Assembly (NCBI RefSeq): GCF_002797595.1
Contig: NZ_PGFE01000001.1
Span: 1,178,001-1,242,000 of the forward strand
Length of the DNA: 64,000 nucleotides
Direction: 5' to 3'
Source: Sediminihabitans luteus
GTDB taxonomy: Bacteria; Actinomycetota; Actinomycetes; Actinomycetales; Cellulomonadaceae
Positions 1-8,877 of this stretch are shown piece by piece. Made by a program: the position numbers and the translations under genes. The notes beneath the pieces are model-generated. The model was given only the letters and a program-made list of their open reading frames with translations, searched no databases and was not told the DNA's origin. Within the stretch, counting starts at the first letter, position 1. Each line of letters starts with the position of its first letter.

Positions 1-14
1 GGTAACATCGCAGG

Positions 15-1040
15 ATGCCGACGGAATCGACCTCACGATTGCAGGATTCCGACCTCGACGAGGCTGATCGCCGGATCCTGCACGCGCTCCAGGTGCGCCC
101 GCGCGCCTCGTGGACCCTGCTCGGCGAGGTGCTCGGGCTCGACCCCGCGACCGTCGCGCGGCGGTGGGAGCGCCTCGCGGGCGACGGTCTGGCGTGGGTC
201 ACCGCCTACCCCGCGCGCCTCGTGGGCAGCGACCCCGCGGGGGCCCTCGTCGAGCTCGAGAGCCGTGCCGGGCACGTGCACGCGCTCGTCGACGAGCTCG
301 CGCACGACCCGCAGTGCCTCTCGATCGACGTGACGGCGGGCAGCCGCGACCTGCTGCTCACGGTCGCCGCGACCGATCAGACGGCGCTCGCCGAGTACCT
401 CGTGGACCGCCTCGGACGCATGCGCTCGATCCGGTCGATCCGGTCGCAGATCGTCGCCGAGGTGCTCGCCGACGCGAGCACGTGGCGGCTGCGGGCGCTC
501 GACCCGGAGACCGTCGCCCGCCTCGAGGAGCCCGCGCCGCCGCTCGCACGACGCGCCACGACCCCGCTCGAGCAGTCCGTGGTCGCCGAGCTCGCGGCCG
601 ACGGACGCGTGAGCGCGACCGCCCTCGCGGGGCGGCTCGGCGTCTCGGAGCGCCGGGCCCGCGACACGCTGCGGACCGTGCTGCACGGGCACGTGCGCCT
701 GCGCACCGAGGTGACCCGGGCGGTCTCGGGGTGGCCGGTCAACGCCTGGTACTTCCTGCGCGTCCCCGCGGCGCAGGCGCAGCGCGTGGGCACCGAGCTC
801 GGTCGGGTCGAGGAGGTGCGCACCGTGATGTCGACGATCGGCAGCTGGAACATCGCGGTGGGCGTGTGGCTGCGCACCCTCACGGACGTGCAGCGCCTCG
901 AGTCGACGCTCGAGGCGCGGCTGCCGGGCGTCGTGATCGTCGACCGTTCGACCGTGCTGCGCACCGCGAAGATCGTCGGCACCGTGCTCGACGCGTCAGG
1001 TCGTCGGACCGCCCGGGTCGCGATCCCCGTCGTCCGCTGA
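15..1040 (+). CDS. Lrp/AsnC-family transcriptional regulator with duplicated HTH-RAM units
   Basis: The 341-residue protein holds two Lrp-like units in tandem. The first has a winged HTH at about residues 15-65 (DLDEADRRILHAL typing the family) followed by a RAM-like ligand domain. The second has a divergent HTH at about 185-235 (TPLEQSVVAEL) and a second RAM domain. Standard Lrp proteins are about 150 residues, so this is the double form often seen in actinobacteria, which probably senses an amino acid or related metabolite. A TAACAT -10-like box at 3-8 ends six bases before the ATG, which suggests a leaderless transcript. Its 3' end overlaps the convergent glycosyltransferase gene by 45 bases. 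Ligand and targets cannot be read from the sequence. Confidence 0.88.
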   Translation: MPTESTSRLQDSDLDEADRRILHALQVRPRASWTLLGEVLGLDPATVARRWERLAGDGLAWVTAYPARLVGSDPAGALVELESRAGHVHALVDELAHDPQCLSIDVTAGSRDLLLTVAATDQTALAEYLVDRLGRMRSIRSIRSQIVAEVLADASTWRLRALDPETVARLEEPAPPLARRATTPLEQSVVAELAADGRVSATALAGRLGVSERRARDTLRTVLHGHVRLRTEVTRAVSGWPVNAWYFLRVPAAQAQRVGTELGRVEEVRTVMSTIGSWNIAVGVWLRTLTDVQRLESTLEARLPGVVIVDRSTVLRTAKIVGTVLDASGRRTARVAIPVVR

Positions 1041-2411
1041 CGACGCGCGCACCGCCCCGTCGTCCACCGACCGACCATCCACCGGCCCGTCGCCCGCGGA
1101 CCCGGCACCCTCCCGAACCCGCACGCGCGCGACGAGCACGCCCGCCGCGACCGCGAGCACGAGCACGAGCGCGTTGCGCACCGCCGCGAGCACGGTGTCG
1201 AGCGGCACGGCCAGCAGGAACTCGTCGTAGTGGTCGGGGAACAGCCGGTGCGTGAGCAGCGCGACCACGAGCAGGGCGGCCGCGAGCACCGTCCACGTCC
1301 CGGGCCGCAGCACGCGCGACCCGCGCGCCCCCAGCGCCGCGAGCGCGACCGCGACGGGCGGCGCGAACCACGTGACGTACTGCGGCGAGCCGACCTTGTT
1401 GAACGCGACGAGGCACAGCGAGAGCGCGAGCGTCGCCAGGAGCACGAGCTCGAGGTCGGGACCGCGGCGCGCGACGTCGTCCGGCACGGCGCGGCGCAGG
1501 CGCGCGGCCGAGCGCCACGTCGCGAGCGCGACCGCCGCGACGGCCACGAGCAGCAGCGTGTCGAGCGCGGCCGCGGTCGCGTCCGTCCCGGGCCCGGTGA
1601 TCTCGAGGACCTTGAGGGGCGCGTCGAACACGACCGGGAACTCGCCCGACCACAGGCGCGCGAGCGAGAACGGCGTCGCGGCGACTGCCTCGACCTGCAG
1701 GCCGCGGCTGCCCTGGTCGCCGAAGAACGTCAGCACGCGCGCTCCCGCACCGCCGAGCAGCGCGAGCCCGACCACGATGGCCGAGACGAGCGCCGCGGGC
1801 AGCACGACGCGCCGCCACGGCCGGCGCACGACCAGCGCGAGCGGGACGAGGACGGCGCCCGGCGCGACCTTGACCCACGCGGCGCCGGTCGCCAGGGCGC
1901 TCGCGAGGCGCGGCCGGGCGACGGGCGCGAGCTGCGCGAGCGCGATCACGGTCAGCGCGGCGGAGACGCCGTCGAGCCGCGTCAGGGTGATCGGCCCGAG
2001 CGCGAGCAGGAACACGAGCCACCACCAGGCGCCCGTGGTGCGTCCACGGCCCGCGCGCACGAGCGACCCGACCGCGAGTCCGTCGAGCGCCACGACCATC
2101 GCGACGAACAGCACCCGGTACGCCTCGGGGTCGAGCGACCACAGCCCGGGGAGCGTGATCGGCACGAGCGCGCCGACGGGGTACACCCAGCCGGTGTCGA
2201 GCACGGGCCACGTGCCGTCCCGCAGCCCGGCCTCGACCCACGAGCGGTAGAGGTCGACGTCGCCGTCGAGCTGCCCGGGGAACTGCGCGACCTGGTGCAC
2301 GAGCACCGCGTGGACCAGCACGAAGCCGATCCACACCACGGGCAGCCCGCCGAGCGTGCGCGCTGCGCGGGACGACCACGGACCGTCGTGCCGCGCGGGG
2401 GTCTCGATCAC
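996..2411 (-). CDS. GT87-like (DUF2029) polyprenyl-phosphate-dependent mannosyltransferase, membrane protein
   Basis: This 471-residue polytopic membrane protein has about ten hydrophobic segments and the N-terminal pattern of GT-C glycosyltransferases. A first helix (residues about 20-45) is followed by an outside loop with DGDVDLYRSW, where the acidic residues are expected to bind the metal and lipid-phosphate sugar. This family (DUF2029/GT87) adds mannose from polyprenyl-phosphate-mannose to actinobacterial lipoglycans, and that role is inferred here. The C-terminal 40 residues are Asp/Gly-rich, cytoplasmic and lie antisense to the end of the Lrp gene. The ATG at 2411 is the first good start. 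It diverges from the GAF/SpoIIE gene with only 63 bases between starts. Confidence 0.8.
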   Translation of the reverse strand: MIETPARHDGPWSSRAARTLGGLPVVWIGFVLVHAVLVHQVAQFPGQLDGDVDLYRSWVEAGLRDGTWPVLDTGWVYPVGALVPITLPGLWSLDPEAYRVLFVAMVVALDGLAVGSLVRAGRGRTTGAWWWLVFLLALGPITLTRLDGVSAALTVIALAQLAPVARPRLASALATGAAWVKVAPGAVLVPLALVVRRPWRRVVLPAALVSAIVVGLALLGGAGARVLTFFGDQGSRGLQVEAVAATPFSLARLWSGEFPVVFDAPLKVLEITGPGTDATAAALDTLLLVAVAAVALATWRSAARLRRAVPDDVARRGPDLELVLLATLALSLCLVAFNKVGSPQYVTWFAPPVAVALAALGARGSRVLRPGTWTVLAAALLVVALLTHRLFPDHYDEFLLAVPLDTVLAAVRNALVLVLAVAAGVLVARVRVREGAGSAGDGPVDGRSVDDGAVRASSADDGDRDPGGPTT

Positions 2412-2474
2412 GGCGACACCCTACCGATCACGGGCCTGGTCGGAGCACGGCGTCGCGTGGCGGATACTTGCGAC

Positions 2475-4205
2475 GTGCACAACCCTGACGCGCCGTCCCT
2501 CGCCGAGGTCGTCGGCGACATCCACGACGAGTCGTACCAGCGCTACGCCCGCCTCGTGCAGGCGTACATCGGCGCGCCCGTCGCGCTGGTGTCGTTCGTC
2601 GACGACCACGGTCAGGTGTTTCCCGGCGCGATCGGGCTGCCCGAGCCCTGGGCCACGGCGCGCAGCACCCCGCTGTCGCACTCGTTCTGCCAGCACGTCG
2701 TCGCGGCCGACGGGCCACTCGTCGTGTCGGACGCGCGCGAGGTGGACTTCCTGCGCGACAACCTCGCGATCGAGGACCTCGGCGCGATCGCGTACGCGGG
2801 CTTCCCCGTGCGCGACCCCTCGGGCCGGGCGGTCGGCTCGCTGTGCGCGATCGACGGCGAGCCGCGCGTGTGGACCGAGTCGGAGCTCGCCGTGCTCGCC
2901 GACCTCGCGGAGTCGTGCACGACCGAGATCCGGCTGCGCGCCGAGGGCGAGCGCGCCGCGCGCGCCGAGGCCCGCGCGAGCCGCCGCGACGAGCACTCGC
3001 GCGTGCTGCTGCGCTTCTCGGAGCGGTTCGCCGCCGGCCGCACCGTGGTCGACGTGCTCGACGCGGTCCACGAGGTCGCGGAGAGCGTCGCGGGCGCGGT
3101 GCGCTGCGCGGTCGCGCTCGTCGACGGCGAGCAGGTGCGCTGGGCGCGCGCCGAGCCCGTGCCCGGCATGCCCGACGACATGTGGTCGCCCCGCGCCCTC
3201 ACCGAGGTCGAGTGGCCCGGCGTGCGCGCGGTCGCGCACCGCGAGACGTTCCTGTTCGAGGACGCCGACGCGCTCGCCGACGTGTTCCCCGTGATGCGCG
3301 GCATCGGCGGGCCGGGCGCGACCGCGATCGTGCCCGTCTCGACGCGCACCGCGACGCTCGGCGCGGTCGTGCTGCGCTGGGCCGCGCCCCGCACGTTCGA
3401 CACCGACCTCGTGGACCTCCTCGCGGCACTTGCGGGGTACGCGGCGGTCGCGCTCGAGCGCGCGACGCTCATCGAGGGTCAGCAGCGCATCGCGACGGTG
3501 CTCCAGGGCGCGATGCTCGGCACGCTCCCGGCCGTCGCGGACGTCGCGCTCGACGCGGTGTACGCGCCCGCGCTCGAGACCGACCGGGTGGGCGGCGACT
3601 GGTTCGACGTGCTCCCCCACCCGGACGGCTCGCTCGACCTCGTGGTCGGCGACGTCACGGGCCACGACCTGCACGCGGCGACGCTCATGGGTCAGCTCCG
3701 GATCATGCTGCGCACGCTCGCGTGGGAGAACCCGGGGTCCGCGTCCGACGTGCTCGCGCGGCTCGACGCGGTCGCGCTCGGCACCCGCCTCGACGCGACG
3801 GGCACGGTCGTCCTGGTGCGGCTCGGCCCCGCGGGGTCGGACGGCGCGCGCGACGTCCGGTGGTCGTCCGCGGGCCACCTCCCCCCGGTCGTGGTGCGCG
3901 CGGACGGCGTGACGGACCGTGCGTCGTCCGACGCCCCCGACCTGCCGCTGGGTCTGCCGCACGCGCTGCCGCGCACCGAGCGCGCGCTGCGCCTGGCGCC
4001 GGGCGACACGCTCGTGCTGTACACCGACGGGCTGGTCGAGCGTCGTGGGACGTCGCTGCGCGCGAGCGTCGACGAGCTGTTGCGCGTCGCCGCGGTGCAC
4101 GGGGCGGGGCTGCGCGCGGTCGACCTGCTCGAGGCCCTCGCGCCGGGCGGCACGGCCGACGACGACGTCGCGGTGCTCACGGCGACGGTCGGCGCGCCCG
4201 CGTAG
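2475..4205 (+). CDS. GAF domain / SpoIIE-type PP2C serine phosphatase
   Basis: The protein is about 576 residues. A first GAF domain covers residues about 20-165 (typical HSFCQHVV and VSDARE patterns) and a second about 185-335. A SpoIIE-type PP2C domain covers about 350-570, with metal-binding motifs GGDWFDV, VGDVTGHD, LYTDGLVERRG and DDDVAVL all present. Such proteins dephosphorylate an anti-sigma-factor antagonist and so release a stress sigma factor. The GAF domains are the likely sensor, ligand unknown. The open frame continues far upstream, but a GATACT -10-like box at 2463-2468 lies exactly six bases before the GTG at 2475, which points to a leaderless start there. No anti-sigma gene is adjacent. 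Confidence 0.88.
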   Translation: MHNPDAPSLAEVVGDIHDESYQRYARLVQAYIGAPVALVSFVDDHGQVFPGAIGLPEPWATARSTPLSHSFCQHVVAADGPLVVSDAREVDFLRDNLAIEDLGAIAYAGFPVRDPSGRAVGSLCAIDGEPRVWTESELAVLADLAESCTTEIRLRAEGERAARAEARASRRDEHSRVLLRFSERFAAGRTVVDVLDAVHEVAESVAGAVRCAVALVDGEQVRWARAEPVPGMPDDMWSPRALTEVEWPGVRAVAHRETFLFEDADALADVFPVMRGIGGPGATAIVPVSTRTATLGAVVLRWAAPRTFDTDLVDLLAALAGYAAVALERATLIEGQQRIATVLQGAMLGTLPAVADVALDAVYAPALETDRVGGDWFDVLPHPDGSLDLVVGDVTGHDLHAATLMGQLRIMLRTLAWENPGSASDVLARLDAVALGTRLDATGTVVLVRLGPAGSDGARDVRWSSAGHLPPVVVRADGVTDRASSDAPDLPLGLPHALPRTERALRLAPGDTLVLYTDGLVERRGTSLRASVDELLRVAAVHGAGLRAVDLLEALAPGGTADDDVAVLTATVGAPA

Positions 4206-4412
4206 GGCGTCGCTCGCGTCCCGCTCTGCCCGGATCGGGACGAGAGTTCACCGGGGGTTCTCCCGCCGGACGCCCGGGGTACGGATCGCACGGTGAGTAT
4301 CGCAAGACGTCGGCGGTCCTGCCGTTATCGGATCGTGACCTGCGACGGCGTCACCCGCGGGTGCCGCCGACATCTCTAGGACGACGGGGACACGCACGAA
4401 CCAGGAGCACCG

Positions 4413-4601
4413 ATGACCTTGACCACCACGCCGAGCCACGAGCAGGTGCGGCGCGCGCTCATGTGGGCGCTCGCGCACGACCGCGAGACGCTGCTGTGGC
4501 ACCGTCACCAGCGCGCGACCGCCCCGACGAGCGCACTGCGCGCACGGGCCGACGCGGCGATAGTCCAGCGCTGGCTCGAGCGCGACTGCGTGCCCGCCTG
4601 A
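4413..4601 (+). CDS. small hypothetical protein, 62 residues
   Basis: The frame encodes a short, charged, probably helical protein with no membrane segment or signal peptide (MTLTTTPSHEQVRRALM at the start). A clear ribosome site AGGAGC lies seven bases before the ATG, and the gene stands alone in the gap between the phosphatase and the kinase-like gene. I do not recognise the family. The good ribosome site and actinobacterial codon bias support a real gene. Confidence 0.55.
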   Translation: MTLTTTPSHEQVRRALMWALAHDRETLLWHRHQRATAPTSALRARADAAIVQRWLERDCVPA

Positions 4602-4650
4602 GCCCCACCCCCAGCGAGCCCGGCGCGCACGTCGGGTCGGCGCGAGCGCC

Positions 4651-4716
4651 ACGGCACCACGGGCGTCACGGCACCACGCGCGTCACGGCACCACGCGCGT
4701 CACGGCAGCACGAGCG
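4651..4716. repeat. tandem 17-bp repeat, about four copies
   Basis: Units of the form ACGGCACCACGCGCGTC follow head to tail at 4651-4667, 4668-4684 and 4685-4701, with a degenerate fourth copy from 4702. The array runs into the 3' end of the kinase-like gene and covers its stop codon (4700-4702). It looks like a local slippage expansion. No function is evident. Confidence 0.8.
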
Positions 4717-5326
4717 CGGGGTGCCGCGCGTCGTCCACGCGCACCACGACGTCCGCGACCCTCTCCGGGTCCGTCTCGGCCCGGTACCGCGCGTACGCCG
4801 GGAGCGTCCACGCGTCGTCCGCCGCGACGCGCCGCGCGAGCGTCTCGGGCCGGACGGCGAGGTGCACCGTGACGTCGACCGCGAGCCCGAGCCCCAGGGC
4901 CAGGTGCGCGTCGAGCAGCAGGACGGCGCCCGGCGGGGCCGCGACCGGCACCGCCCGGGTCGAGCGGTCGGTGCGTGGGTCGCGCAGGCTCGGCAGGTAG
5001 GTGCCCGCGCCCTGCGGGCCGAAAGGCCGCAGCACCTCGCGGTCGAGCGCCGCGACGTCGAGACGCTCGTCGAGGTAGGAGTCCGGGTCGTGCCGTCCGT
5101 GCTCGAGCCGCAGCGAGGCGGCACGCAGGAAGTCCCCGGTGCGCACGCGCGGCGCGGCACGACCGGCCGCGTGCAGCGGCTCGACGAGCGTGTCGGCGAG
5201 GTCGCCGGGCCGGGTGCTCGGGTGACCGTCGACCAGCACGCGCCACCGGCGCTCGCGCGGCAGGGCCGCGAGCGAGTCCGTGAGGCGCTCGACCAGGGCC
5301 TGCGGGGTCAGGGGTTCGACGCGCAC
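4700..5326 (-). CDS. uridine-kinase-like protein with a degenerate P-loop
   Basis: The 208-residue protein aligns by eye with actinobacterial uridine kinase-like P-loop proteins: an RWRVLVDGHPS strand-loop, a DFLRAA segment, SYLDERLD, a GTYLPSLRDP loop, and VLLLDAHLALGLGL before a helical end. The expected Walker A (DGxxGAGKT) reads DGHPSTRPGD and lacks the Gly-Lys-Thr core, so nucleotide phosphoryl transfer is doubtful. It starts four bases after the stop of the FUSC transporter gene and is probably in the same transcript. The product may be a binding protein or an inactive paralogue. Confidence 0.65.
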   Translation of the reverse strand: MRVEPLTPQALVERLTDSLAALPRERRWRVLVDGHPSTRPGDLADTLVEPLHAAGRAAPRVRTGDFLRAASLRLEHGRHDPDSYLDERLDVAALDREVLRPFGPQGAGTYLPSLRDPRTDRSTRAVPVAAPPGAVLLLDAHLALGLGLAVDVTVHLAVRPETLARRVAADDAWTLPAYARYRAETDPERVADVVVRVDDARHPALVLP

Positions 5327-5330
5327 CCGG

Positions 5331-6653
5331 TCAGGCTCTCACGCGGCTCCCGTGCGCGAGGGGCACGACGACCAGCACGACGACGCCGATCAGGGCGCCG
5401 ATCACGGTGTCCAGGGCGCGGTCGAGCGCGAGGGTCCCGGTCGCGGGCGCCGCGAGCGACGTCATGAGCAGCGCCATGGGCGTGATCGTGAGCATCGCGA
5501 CCCCGTAGTGCCGGCCGACGATCATCTCGGTCACGACCTGCAGCACCACGATCACGGCGATCGCGGCCCAGAACCCGAGGTGCAGCTCGAGCAGCGGCCA
5601 CGCCAGGAGCGCGCCGACGCACGTGCCCGCCGCGCGCTGCAGGCCGCGCACCGCGGCGTGGCGGTGCGAGACCCCCTGCAGGGTCGCGGTCGCGCCGACC
5701 GCCGCCCACACGGGGTGGCCGAAGCCCGCGACCTGCGCGACACCGGCCGCCACGAGCGCCGCGGCGGCCACGCGTGCGGGTGCCTGCCACCAGCCGCCCG
5801 CACGGGCGGCGAGGGCGAGCTGACGTCGCAGCGTGGTCCGGGCGGGCAGCCCGGCGGGCGCGTCCCAGCGCCCGTGCTGGACGCCCGCGGGCGTGAGCGT
5901 CGCCTCGATCACGTCGACCTGGGCGGCGAGCCGCAGGGCCTCGGGGCGCGTGCGCTCGTGCGACGCGTCGTCGGCGAGCACCCGGCGCGCGTGGGCGACC
6001 GTCGCCTGCGCGCGGTCGACGTTCCCGCCGTCGAGCGCGTGCCGCGCCGCATCCCCGGCCCGCCGCACCGCGAGCCGGGCGGGGGCCGTGGGTCGCGCGA
6101 GGTACCCGGCGGTGCACACGACCCAGGCGATCGCGACGCCCACCGCCGCGGCGAGCGCGTGCCGGCCGACGTCCGCGAGGTCGGGGCTGCCGGCCATCCC
6201 GGCGCCCGCGGCGAACACGACGATCGTGGCGCCGGGCGGGCCGAGCCGGGTCATGTCGGCGAACGCGGTGGTCGAGCCCGCGAGGGCCGCGACCACGACG
6301 AGCGTGACCGCGACCGGCGCGCCGAGCGCCGTCGTGAGTCCCGTGAGCGTGATCCCCACCACGAGCACGACACCGACGACGGCCAGCAGGACGGCGCGCC
6401 GCCGGTACGGGTCGTAGCGGCCGTAGACCGAGGCGAGGGCGCCGAGCGCGGCGAAGCCCGCGAGGTCGCGGTGCCCGGTCGCGGCGGCCACGACGAGCGC
6501 GAGCGCGACGGCGAGCCCGCAGCGCAGGGCGGCGGCGACCGTGGCGTCGGCGGGCGTGACGTGCAGCGCCGCGCGCAGCGTCGCGGGGGCGAGGATCTCC
6601 CGCGCCGCGTCGCGGGTCGCGGCGCGGGTGCGCGCCGCAGGAGCGAGGGTCAT
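5331..6653 (-). CDS. FUSC-family membrane transporter (aromatic-acid exporter-like)
   Basis: The 440-residue protein repeats the FUSC pattern: an N-terminal block of five to six membrane segments (about residues 45-190), a charged cytoplasmic middle (about 190-290, RLAVRRAGDAARHAL), then a second membrane block (about 300-440) with HPVWAAVGATATLQG, a signature of this family. FUSC proteins export aromatic acids or related small molecules, substrate unknown here. The gene is divergent from a MarR regulator, 72 bases apart, a common arrangement for a repressor and its efflux target. Confidence 0.82.
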   Translation of the reverse strand: MTLAPAARTRAATRDAAREILAPATLRAALHVTPADATVAAALRCGLAVALALVVAAATGHRDLAGFAALGALASVYGRYDPYRRRAVLLAVVGVVLVVGITLTGLTTALGAPVAVTLVVVAALAGSTTAFADMTRLGPPGATIVVFAAGAGMAGSPDLADVGRHALAAAVGVAIAWVVCTAGYLARPTAPARLAVRRAGDAARHALDGGNVDRAQATVAHARRVLADDASHERTRPEALRLAAQVDVIEATLTPAGVQHGRWDAPAGLPARTTLRRQLALAARAGGWWQAPARVAAAALVAAGVAQVAGFGHPVWAAVGATATLQGVSHRHAAVRGLQRAAGTCVGALLAWPLLELHLGFWAAIAVIVVLQVVTEMIVGRHYGVAMLTITPMALLMTSLAAPATGTLALDRALDTVIGALIGVVVLVVVPLAHGSRVRA

Positions 6654-6725
6654 GCTGCGATCCTACGTGGTACTTCACAGGTAAAACATTCGTGAATCAG
6701 TGATGTCCGTCGCTAGGCTCGGACC

Positions 6726-7232
6726 ATGGACTACGTGGACCGTGTGCGCGCGCAGTGGGCCGAGCGGCTGCCGGCCGTCGACACCTCGCCCGCCGACGTC
6801 GTCGCCCGCATCACCCGGATCGCCGCGCTCGTGACGCAGCAGTCCGAAGTCGCGCTCGCCGACCACGACCTCACGCGCCCCGAGTTCGACGTGCTCGCGA
6901 CCCTGCGTCGCGCAGGACGGCCACTGCGCGCGGGCGAGATCCAGACGCTGCACCAGGCGCCCGGGGCGTCCGTGACCAAGCGCGTCGACCGGCTCGAGCG
7001 TGCGGGCCTCGTCGAGCGGACCGTGCCCGAGCGGGACCGGCGCGGCGTGCTCGTCGCGCTCACCCCCGCCGGCGTCGCGCTCGTCGACGCCCAGTTCCCG
7101 GCGCAGGTCGAGCGCGAGCGCGCGGTGCTCGCCGACCTCGACGCCGACGCCCGGGCCGAGCTCGCCCGCCTGCTCGCGGTGGTGCTGCGCGCGGTCGACG
7201 ACGCGCCGTCGCGCGTAGCGTGGACCGCATGA
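6726..7232 (+). CDS. MarR-family transcriptional regulator
   Basis: The 168-residue winged-helix protein has the MarR order: helical N-terminus, LTRPEFDVLATLRRAGRPLRAGEIQ before the recognition helix (about residues 75-95, APGASVTKRVDRLERAGLVER), and the beta-wing VPERDRRGVLVALTP. A TAGGCT box at 6714-6719 lies six bases before the ATG, so the transcript is probably leaderless. It most likely controls the divergent FUSC exporter and the acetyltransferase that overlaps its stop codon (ATGA). The ligand is unknown. Confidence 0.9.
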   Translation: MDYVDRVRAQWAERLPAVDTSPADVVARITRIAALVTQQSEVALADHDLTRPEFDVLATLRRAGRPLRAGEIQTLHQAPGASVTKRVDRLERAGLVERTVPERDRRGVLVALTPAGVALVDAQFPAQVERERAVLADLDADARAELARLLAVVLRAVDDAPSRVAWTA

Positions 7233-7906
7233 CCCAGCACACGACGTCCGACCAAGACCCCGCAGGAAACCCGGCTGCGACCAGGAGCACCGGGACGACC
7301 GGAAGCCCGGGGCCCCGGCCCGACCCGGCCGACGACCCGCGCGCGGCCGGGATGACGATGCGCGAGCGCATGCTCGCCGGTCTCGACTACCAGGCCTGGG
7401 ACCCGGAGATCCAGGCCGACGCCGAGCGTCGCAAGGACCTCCAGCACCGCATCAACGCGCTGCACCCCGCCCAGGCCGAGGAGCGTCGCGCACTGTTCAC
7501 CGAGATGCTCGGCACGTTCGGCGAGGGCGCCGACGTGCGGCCGCCGTTCTACTGCGACCTCGGCTACCAGACGCACGTCGGGGCGCGGTCGTTCATCAAC
7601 TACGGGATGCAGTGCGCCGACGTCGCACGGATCACGATCGGCGAGGACGTGCTGATCGGCCCCTCGGTCAAGCTCCTCACGCCGACGCACCCGATCGACC
7701 CCGTGACCCGCCGTGCGGGGTGGGAGGGCGGCCGGCCGATCACGATCGGCGACGGGGTGTGGATCGGCGGCGGCGTGACCGTGTGCCCCGGCGTGACCAT
7801 CGGGGAGAACACCGTGGTCGGCGCCGGGTCGGTCGTGGTGCGCGACCTGCCGCCGAACGTGGTGGCGGTCGGGAACCCGGCGCGGGTGGTGCGCGAGATC
7901 GACTGA
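7229..7906 (+). CDS. maltose/galactoside O-acetyltransferase-type sugar acetyltransferase
   Basis: The 225-residue protein has a Thr/Gly/Pro-rich N-terminal extension of about 40 residues. The Mac domain follows (MTMRERMLAGLDYQAWDPEI), then a left-handed beta-helix of hexapeptide repeats (about residues 100-215) with the catalytic-site segment LTPTHPID. It ends with the usual NPARVVREI. The family transfers acetyl from acetyl-CoA to sugars in trimers. The ATG at 7229 overlaps the MarR stop by four bases, so translation is coupled. The start at M42 is an alternative that would remove the unusual extension. Confidence 0.88.
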   Translation: MTQHTTSDQDPAGNPAATRSTGTTGSPGPRPDPADDPRAAGMTMRERMLAGLDYQAWDPEIQADAERRKDLQHRINALHPAQAEERRALFTEMLGTFGEGADVRPPFYCDLGYQTHVGARSFINYGMQCADVARITIGEDVLIGPSVKLLTPTHPIDPVTRRAGWEGGRPITIGDGVWIGGGVTVCPGVTIGENTVVGAGSVVVRDLPPNVVAVGNPARVVREID

Positions 7907-7916
7907 CCCGGGCCCG

Positions 7917-8831
7917 TCAGGCCTGCGCGGGCACCGCGTCCGCGATCGCGGCGAACCGCTCCCACAGCGCGGCGTCGGTCGCGTCGGTCGCGCCGAACGC
8001 GGAGACGACGAGCCAGCCGTCCCCCGCCTCGGCCACGAGCGCCGGCTCGTGCGCGGTCAGCAGGCGCGCGAGCGCGGGCGTGAGCACCGGGTACGCCGCG
8101 ACGTCGCCGTGCCGCACCACGCCGGGCGCCCCGTCGAGCTCGCCCCGCGCCCGGGGGACGGTCAGCAGGTGCATGCGGTGCGCGGCACCCGCGGGCACGA
8201 GCGCGGCCGACGTCGCCTCGGCCTCGACGGGCTCCTCGTGCGGCATCACGTCGTCGGGCAGCTCCTCGCCCCACGGCTCGCGCGGCGCGCCACCCGTGAG
8301 GTCGAGCGCGAGGTAGCGGCACGACTGCGCGTTCGAGCCGCCCCGCGTGAACGTGAACGTGCCCACCTCGGCCGTGGCCCCGCCGCGGACCCAGCGCACG
8401 CGGTCCGTCGTCCGACCGTCGCGGCCCAGGTGGAAGAACCCGGACGGCACCGACGACAGGTCGACCACCGGCTCGGCGTCGAACCCGTTCGCGCGCGCGA
8501 ACGCGACGACGCGGGCGTGGTCGCGCCACCGGCGTCGGGCCGACGCGCCCACCAGGGCGCGCACCCCGAACCACAGCGCGACCGCGACCGCGACGATCGC
8601 GACGATCACCGCGAGGTGCGAGGTGTTGCGGGTCAGCGCGAGGAACGCGAGCGGCAGCAGCGCCACGAACCCCGCGACGAGCGTCGCCGCGACGGCTGCG
8701 CCCGAGGCGTCCGCGCGCGCCGTGCGGGCGCTCGCCGCGCCGAGCTCGCCGCGCAGCGCGGAGTCCCGCAGCGCGTCGACCTGCGCGGCCGAGGGCGTGG
8801 TGGTCAGGGCGGTGACGTCGAGCGTGGGCAT
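7917..8831 (-). CDS. hypothetical membrane protein, 304 residues
   Basis: The first 45 residues are polar, two hydrophobic helices span about residues 48-68 and 74-95, and a soluble domain of about 200 residues follows. That domain begins RRRWRDHARVVAFARANGFDAEP and contains strands around FHLGRDGRTTDRVRW and VGTFTFTRGG. The layout recalls DUF3137-like proteins of gliding or stress loci, but I cannot assign it firmly. It is convergent with the acetyltransferase gene, with only ten bases between the stops. Confidence 0.7.
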   Translation of the reverse strand: MPTLDVTALTTTPSAAQVDALRDSALRGELGAASARTARADASGAAVAATLVAGFVALLPLAFLALTRNTSHLAVIVAIVAVAVALWFGVRALVGASARRRWRDHARVVAFARANGFDAEPVVDLSSVPSGFFHLGRDGRTTDRVRWVRGGATAEVGTFTFTRGGSNAQSCRYLALDLTGGAPREPWGEELPDDVMPHEEPVEAEATSAALVPAGAAHRMHLLTVPRARGELDGAPGVVRHGDVAAYPVLTPALARLLTAHEPALVAEAGDGWLVVSAFGATDATDAALWERFAAIADAVPAQA

Positions 8832-8848
8832 GGTGCGCAGGGTAGTCC

Positions 8849-8877
8849 GGCGACCTGGGCGGGCGGTCCAGGTCGCC
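8849..8877 (-). terminator. hairpin after the MBL hydrolase gene
   Basis: GGCGACCTGG at 8849-8858 pairs perfectly with CCAGGTCGCC at 8868-8877 around a nine-base loop. It begins directly after the hydrolase stop codon. There is no T-tract, as is usual for this GC level, so termination is inferred. Confidence 0.6.

Noticed and set aside
1230-2474. Upstream extension of the GAF/SpoIIE frame
   Set aside because: The extension is antisense to the GT87-like gene, is Arg/Glu-rich without motifs, and the leaderless -10 box sets the start at 2475.
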